NCBI GenBank assembly: GCA_023443455.1
Contig: JAEZUE010000002.1
Coordinates: 1 to 38,042, forward strand
Source: Verrucomicrobiota bacterium
GTDB lineage: Bacteria; Verrucomicrobiota; Verrucomicrobiia; Opitutales; Opitutaceae
Length of the DNA: 38,042 nucleotides
Reading direction: 5' to 3'
Below the pieces are notes generated by a model. The model did no database searches. It had not been told where the DNA came from and saw only the letters and a list, made by a program, of their open reading frames with translations. Below are positions 34,493-38,042 of the stretch, one piece after another. Position 1 is the first letter of the stretch, and each line of letters opens with the position of its first letter. A program made the position numbers and the translations under genes.

Positions 34493-34494
34493 GC

Positions 34495-35286
34495 TCAGTA
34501 CGCCAGCATGCTGAAGCGGCGGTGGAACTCCTCGCTGGTGGGATGGCGGGGGCCGAGGAGCTTGAAGATCGCCAGGCAGGCGCGCTTCGCGGCGGCGTCG
34601 GCGTAGCGCACGCTCTCCTCCATCGAGCCGGTGAGCAGGCGCAGCGCCTCGGCGAAACGGCCCGCGCGCAGCTCGGCGAGTCCGCCGAGCAGCGGCAGTC
34701 GCGCGGAGTATTCGGGGAGCGAATCCGGAGCGATCGCCAGCACGTGGGCGAAGAGCCGCACGAGTTCGGCCTGCTCCCCTTGTCGGCCGTGCACGAGCTT
34801 CAGCGCGGCGGCGGGATCGCGGAAGACGGTGGCGAGCGCGAGCAGGGCGGCGACCTCGCTGTTGTCGGGGTCGGCGACCTGCAGCTGGGCGAGGGCGATC
34901 TCGGCGTCGTGGAAACGGCCGGAGAGGATCTGCTCGCGGGCGAGGTCCATGGCCGCACGGCCGGCCGAGGGCAGGTTCTGGCCGAGCCATTGGCGTAATT
35001 GGAACTCGGGCATGGCGCCGCTGAACTCGGCGATCACCTGGCCGCGGTGGAAGAGCTTCACGTCGGGGATCCCGCGGATGCCGAACTGCGAGGCGAGTTC
35101 GGGGCGCTCGTCGGTATTCACCTTCACCAGCTCCCAGGCGCCGGCGGCCTCGGCGGCGAGCTTCTCGAGCACGGGCTTGAGCATCTTGCAGGGGCCGCAC
35201 CAGGGCGCCCAGAAATCGACCAGCACCGGCACGGTGCGGCTGCGTTCGATGACATCGGTGGAGAAGTTGGAGACATCGCGGCTCAT
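34495..35286 (-). CDS. CnoX/YbbN-like thioredoxin-TPR chaperone
   Basis: The 263-residue cytoplasmic protein has a thioredoxin domain with WCGPC (Cys30, Cys33) and cis-Pro74 in RGIPD. It is followed by helical TPR-like repeats in residues about 115-263 (LPSAGRAAMDLAREQILSG, DNSEVAALLALATVF, RLPLLGGLAELRAGRFAEAL). This is the layout of CnoX (YbbN), a holdase that protects proteins from oxidative damage. Unlike E. coli CnoX, which has lost redox activity, both cysteines are kept, so it may also reduce disulfides. The ATG at 35286 gives the family N terminus (SRDVSNFSTDVIERS). It shares strand and neighbourhood with two more redox genes but has a 230-base gap upstream, so it is likely a separate unit. 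Confidence 0.93.
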   Translation of the reverse strand: MSRDVSNFSTDVIERSRTVPVLVDFWAPWCGPCKMLKPVLEKLAAEAAGAWELVKVNTDERPELASQFGIRGIPDVKLFHRGQVIAEFSGAMPEFQLRQWLGQNLPSAGRAAMDLAREQILSGRFHDAEIALAQLQVADPDNSEVAALLALATVFRDPAAALKLVHGRQGEQAELVRLFAHVLAIAPDSLPEYSARLPLLGGLAELRAGRFAEALRLLTGSMEESVRYADAAAKRACLAIFKLLGPRHPTSEEFHRRFSMLAY

Positions 35287-35516
35287 GGTAGAAGCGGGGA
35301 AGTGGGAACTCGGAACGGGGAAGGACGGAGAGCGGGGGCTCCCTGGGTCGATTGGGAGTGGTCGCCGGCGATGTTTGAATTTCGCAGGCAGGGACGCCTG
35401 CGCCACGGCGCGGTGAGCCGGATGATGCGTGGCGCTGGCGGTTGGGCCGACTCTGCGGGTGAGCGGCGGCGCTTCGGACGGATGGCGGGCTGAAGCGCCG
35501 CCCCACGGTTCGGCAA
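35287..35516. other. Intergenic region with pyrimidine-rich leader and repeats
   Basis: Next to the CnoX ATG the minus strand is pyrimidine-rich (TTCCCACTTCCCCGCTTCTACC region), without a Shine-Dalgarno sequence. Around 35383-35403 is GCAGGCAGGGACGCCTGC, an imperfect palindrome. GCGGCGCTTC (35465-35475 region) can pair with GAAGCGCCGC in the family C copy at 35485-35508, giving a stem that could end the transcript of the gene at 35517-37187. Confidence 0.5.
35485..35508. repeat. Family C repeat after a stop codon, copy 2
   Basis: It is identical over 24 bases to 34469-34492 (core GGGCTGAAGCGCCGCCCCAC) and lies eight bases beyond the TAA of the gene ending at 35517. Confidence 0.85.
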
Positions 35517-37187
35517 TTACGGGGTCGGCAGCTTCGCGGGGGAGCGCGGGTCGAAGCGGGCGCGCAGGCCGCCGGTGAGCGACTGCACCTGGAAGCCGTT
35601 CTGCGCGAGCACGCGGGCCGCGAAGTACGAAGTCTTGCCGAGCGCGCAGACCGTCACGACGGGGCGGCTCTTGTCGAGTTCGCCGCAGCGTTGGCGGAGC
35701 AGCGTGAACGGGATGTTCACCACGCCCGGATGCGGCACCGGATGCTTCTGCGCGAGCGGCGGCGGACGCACGTCGACGATCTGCACGGTGGGGTCCTCGG
35801 GTAGGGCATCGACCGGGGCGACGAGGCGGTCGCGGGTGTTGCAGGCGGCCATGCCGGCGAGATTGACGATGTCCTTGGCGGAGCCGAAGGGAGGGGCATA
35901 GGAGAGCTCGAGCTCGGCGAGGTCGTCGATGGTGAGGTCGCCGACGATCGCTGTCGCCAGGACATCGAGACGCTTGTCGACGCCGGCGAAGCCCGTGGCC
36001 TGGGCGCCGAGCACGCGGCCGTCGGTCGGGTCCCAGAGCAGCTTGAGCATGATCGGCTTCGCGCCCGGGTAGTAGCCGGCGTGGTGGTTGTCGTTTACGG
36101 TGAGCGTGCGATAGGGGCGGCCGGCGGCGCGGAGACGTTTCTCGGACCAGCCGGTGAGGCCGGCGGCGACCCCGAAGGCGCGCACGATCGCGGTGCCGAG
36201 CGCGCCGGGAATCGGCTTCATCGTGTCGGGGCGGAAGATGTGGTCGGCGACGGCACGGCCCTGGCGGTTGGCGGGGCCTCCGAGCGGCACGGCGGTGGGA
36301 TCGCCGGTGACGCGGTCGCGCACTTCAATGGCATCGCCGGCGGCATAGATGTCGGCGTCGTTGGTGCGCAGATACTCGTCGGTGCGGATGTGGCCGCGCG
36401 GGCCGAGCTCGATGCCGGCGGCCTTCGCTAGGGCGGTGTCGGGGCGCACGCCGATGGCGAGCACGACGAGGTCGGCGTCGACGGTGCGGCCGGACTTGAG
36501 CTGGCAGGAAAGTCCGGTGCCGGCGGGCGCGAAGCCGGCGATGGCGTCTCCGAGGGCGAGCTCGACGCCGTGGCGGCGCATTTCGTCCTCCATGAGCAGG
36601 GTCATGGGCCGGTCGAGCGGCGGCAGGAGCTGGTCGAGCATCTCGATCAGCGTCACGGATTTCTTGAGATGCACGAACTGTTCGGCCATCTCGAGGCCGA
36701 TGAAGCCGGCGCCGATCACGGCCACGCGTGTGGCCGTCGTGGCGGCCGCCTTGATGCGGTCCATGTCCTGCAGTGAGCGCAGGGTCATGACGCGTGGGTC
36801 GTCGATGCCAGGCAGCGGCGGGCGCAGCGGGGCGGCGCCGGGGGCGAGCACGAGCTTGTCGTAGGGCAGCCACTCCTCGGCGCCGGTGGTGAGAGTGCGC
36901 AGCTGCACGCGTTTGCCGGCGCGATCGATGGCCACGGCCTCGGTGCCGGTGCGCACGTCGAGGTTGAGCATCGCCTGAAGGGTCTGCGGGGTCTGCACCG
37001 CGAGCGCGGCGCGGTCGGTGATCTCACCGCCGATGTGGTAGGGCAGGCCGCAGTTGGCGAAGGAGACATCGGGCCCGCGCTCGATGAGCGTGATGTGTGC
37101 GGCTTCGGAGAGACGGCGGGCACGGGCGGCGGCTGAGGCGCCGGCGGCGACGCCGCCGATGATGACGAGACGGAGTGGTTGGGACAT
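35517..37187 (-). CDS. CoA-disulfide reductase/rhodanese fusion (FAD-dependent)
   Basis: The 556-residue flavoprotein has an FAD-binding motif GGVAAGASAAARARR (11-25), the single active-site Cys46 in SFANCGLPYHIGG, and a second Rossmann motif VIGAGFIGLEMAEQF for NAD(P)H. YAAGDAIEV is the second FAD contact, followed by a dimerisation domain. Residues about 465-556 form a rhodanese domain whose active Cys514 lies in TVCALGKTSYFAARVL. This matches CoADR-RHD enzymes, which reduce CoA-disulfide or CoA-persulfide (NADH-dependent polysulfide reductase) and handle sulfane sulfur. It lies between two thioredoxin genes on the same strand, suggesting joint work in thiol balance. The ATG at 37187 is the family start. 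Confidence 0.93.
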   Translation of the reverse strand: MSQPLRLVIIGGVAAGASAAARARRLSEAAHITLIERGPDVSFANCGLPYHIGGEITDRAALAVQTPQTLQAMLNLDVRTGTEAVAIDRAGKRVQLRTLTTGAEEWLPYDKLVLAPGAAPLRPPLPGIDDPRVMTLRSLQDMDRIKAAATTATRVAVIGAGFIGLEMAEQFVHLKKSVTLIEMLDQLLPPLDRPMTLLMEDEMRRHGVELALGDAIAGFAPAGTGLSCQLKSGRTVDADLVVLAIGVRPDTALAKAAGIELGPRGHIRTDEYLRTNDADIYAAGDAIEVRDRVTGDPTAVPLGGPANRQGRAVADHIFRPDTMKPIPGALGTAIVRAFGVAAGLTGWSEKRLRAAGRPYRTLTVNDNHHAGYYPGAKPIMLKLLWDPTDGRVLGAQATGFAGVDKRLDVLATAIVGDLTIDDLAELELSYAPPFGSAKDIVNLAGMAACNTRDRLVAPVDALPEDPTVQIVDVRPPPLAQKHPVPHPGVVNIPFTLLRQRCGELDKSRPVVTVCALGKTSYFAARVLAQNGFQVQSLTGGLRARFDPRSPAKLPTP

Positions 37188-37257
37188 AATGGGAGACCGG
37201 AGACCGGAAAGCGGAGAGGGGAAAGAAACGCGGAACGGGGGACGTGGAGGGGGAGCG

Positions 37258-37295
37258 AACTTCGAACGTTCAACAGCGAACGCTGAACGTCGAAG
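37258..37295. repeat. GAACGTTC palindrome cluster, copy 2
   Basis: TTCGAACGTTCAACAGCGAA and CGCTGAACGTCGAAG pair with one another as nested inverted repeats. It is a diverged relative of 33691-33727 and lies in the leader between the thioredoxin gene and the flavoprotein gene. Confidence 0.7.
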
Positions 37296-37344
37296 ACGGA
37301 GGGCGGCCGGTGGACGGTTGTCGGTTACCCGTGAACCGTGGGCG

Positions 37345-37413
37345 GGTCCGGTCTGTGACCGGACTTCTTGGGGGGACTCGAGTCCAGATGGACCGGTCGG
37401 AGACCGGTCCTAC
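37345..37413. repeat. Hairpin doublet, family B, overlapping a stop codon
   Basis: Unit one is the palindrome GGTCCGGTCTGTGACCGGAC (37345-37364). Unit two is GACCGGTCGGAGACCGGTC followed by CTAC (37391-37413). On the minus strand unit two begins GTAGGACCGG, and its TAG is the stop codon of the thioredoxin gene. The copy at 37856-37929 has the same two-hairpin order. Confidence 0.9.
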
Positions 37414-37823
37414 TTCGGGAGGTTGGCGTCGAGCCAGGCGCGCAGGTCGGACTCGGATTTCACGCCGACGAACTCGGCGACGACCTTGCCCTGGTGGAAG
37501 AGCTTCACGGCCGGGATGCTGCGGATGCTGTATTGCTGGGCGAGGTCGCCGTGGTCGTCGACGTTGACGGCGACGAGCTTCCATTTGCCTCCGGCCTGGG
37601 CGGCGGCCTTCTCGATGGTGGGTTTGAGGATCTTGCACGGGCCGCACCACGGTGCCCAGAAATCGACGACGATCGGAGTGGTCTGGCTGGCGGTCACGAC
37701 ATCGGCGGCGAAGTCGGTGAGCTCGTGGTCGGAGGACGTGGCGGCTGCTTCGGTGTCTGCCTGTTTGGTGCAGCCGGTGAACACGACGGCGAGGGCGAGG
37801 ATGGTGAGGAGGCGAGTGATCAT
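37410..37823 (-). CDS. Thioredoxin-like lipoprotein
   Basis: The 137-residue protein has a lipoprotein signal peptide with lipobox FTGC (Cys18). A thioredoxin domain follows with DFWAPWCGPCK (Cys60, Cys63) and cis-Pro104 in RSIPAVKLF. It should work on the periplasmic side, tethered to a membrane, reducing or isomerising disulfides. Its similarity to canonical thioredoxins is high, so it is probably a Trx that gained a lipoprotein signal. The stop codon is the first TAG of a family B repeat. It is flanked on both sides by family B doublets. The ATG at 37823 is set by the signal peptide. Confidence 0.93.
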   Translation of the reverse strand: MITRLLTILALAVVFTGCTKQADTEAAATSSDHELTDFAADVVTASQTTPIVVDFWAPWCGPCKILKPTIEKAAAQAGGKWKLVAVNVDDHGDLAQQYSIRSIPAVKLFHQGKVVAEFVGVKSESDLRAWLDANLPK

Positions 37824-37855
37824 GGTGGTGGGCGGTAGGCAGTGGGCGGTGGGCG

Positions 37856-37929
37856 GTAGGTCCGGTCTGTGACCGGACTTTTCGGGTAGAATTCGGGTCC
37901 AGGGGGACCGGTCAGAGACCGGTCCCTGG
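37856..37929. repeat. Hairpin doublet, family B, upstream of the thioredoxin gene
   Basis: Unit one is GTAGGTCCGGTCTGTGACCG with GAC (37856-37878). Unit two is GGACCGGTCAGAGACCGGTC with CC (37905-37926). It begins 33 bases before the thioredoxin ATG and ends 24 bases before the 3' end of the gene cut by the window edge. Confidence 0.88.
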
Positions 37930-37952
37930 AGTTTGGCCAACTGGAGATGGAT

Positions 37953-38042
37953 TCAGGCGGCGGCGTGCTCGATGGCGTGCGCGAGACCGAAGGAACCCTG
38001 CCAGTCGGCGAGCAGTTCGGGGCGGTCGACGAGCTGGGAGCG
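37953..38042 (-). CDS. 3' end of an unidentified gene, cut by the window edge
   Basis: Only the last 29 codons and a TGA (37953-37955) are inside the window. The peptide contains DRPELLADWQGSFGLAHAIE and ends in three alanines. The G+C-rich third positions match the coding style of the region. It is too short to assign a family. It lies upstream of the thioredoxin gene on the same strand. Confidence 0.6.
   Translation of the reverse strand, partial: RSQLVDRPELLADWQGSFGLAHAIEHAAA

Larger units (their letters stand above)
33667..34494. other. Gene-free island made of several short repeat families
   Basis: Between the HD gene and the CnoX gene I see no supported gene. From left to right it holds a GAACGTTC palindrome cluster (33691-33727), a family B hairpin remnant (33767-33789), a GGAGGCAGAGG-type stretch (33815-33850), inverted CACGGAT units (33886-33955), a CTCTGTG-rich pyrimidine stretch (34108-34145), a family B unit (34195-34224), CGAGCGTCGAGTGG/CACTCGACG arms (about 34313-34400) and family C (34469-34492). 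Base composition is lower in G+C than in the genes. Confidence 0.7.

Overview
The window is a GC-rich (roughly 70% by eye) chromosomal segment that most likely comes from a member of Verrucomicrobiota, family Opitutaceae or close kin. The clues are a PEP-CTERM protein with autotransporter-type beta-strand repeats, a secreted glycoside hydrolase family 2 enzyme with a PA14-like domain, a Na+-translocating decarboxylase beta subunit paired with a tiny OadG-like subunit, pyrimidine-rich leaders and many short palindromic repeat families between genes. The placement is an inference. I see no rRNA, tRNA, CRISPR array, insertion sequence, phage or plasmid gene.

Layout. 1-448: repeats only. 449-3163 (minus): an inner-membrane coiled-coil protein downstream of a membrane-anchored solute-binding/OmpA fusion. 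3364-7698: housekeeping and metabolic genes on both strands (Tat-exported metallo-beta-lactamase-fold hydrolase, SpoU-type RNA methyltransferase, Gfo/Idh/MocA oxidoreductase, an unknown protein, deoxyribose-phosphate aldolase). 7829-11705 (plus): a tight operon of LytS-type histidine kinase, LytTR regulator, ABC ATPase and ABC-2 permease, the same order as natKRAB of Bacillus. 12016-16038: a 1340-residue protein with a degenerate receiver domain and a very long coiled coil, closed by a terminator. 16157-20850: a YyaL/DUF255 protein, SlyX, a family 2 glycosyltransferase, a lipoprotein and RlmM. 20917-22805: a small predicted exported protein, the OadG-like subunit and OadB, closed by a strong terminator. 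23028-24615 (minus): two unknown membrane proteins. 24750-25625: a second SpoU-type methyltransferase. 25962-27605 (minus) and 27986-31522 (plus): the divergent PEP-CTERM protein and GH2 enzyme. 31753-33629: a DUF418 membrane protein convergent with a small HD hydrolase of the alarmone-hydrolase type. 33630-34494: a gene-free repeat island. 34495-37823 (minus): a redox island with a CnoX-like thioredoxin/TPR protein, a CoA-disulfide-reductase/rhodanese fusion and a lipoprotein thioredoxin. 37953-38042: the 3' end of an unidentified gene.

Two patterns cut across the window. First, at least eleven transcription-unit-leading genes carry a TTG triplet starting 35-37 bases before the start codon, which is where a -35 box would lie if transcription began at or next to the start codon. 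This suggests widespread leaderless or nearly leaderless mRNAs; it also helped fix several starts and pointed to a small gene at 20917. Clear Shine-Dalgarno sequences appear only at two internal operon genes (10491 and 21561). Second, several families of 20-75 bp hairpin repeats sit directly against stop codons. One overlaps the stop codon of a thioredoxin gene, and another supplies the last 39 codons of the GH2 gene.
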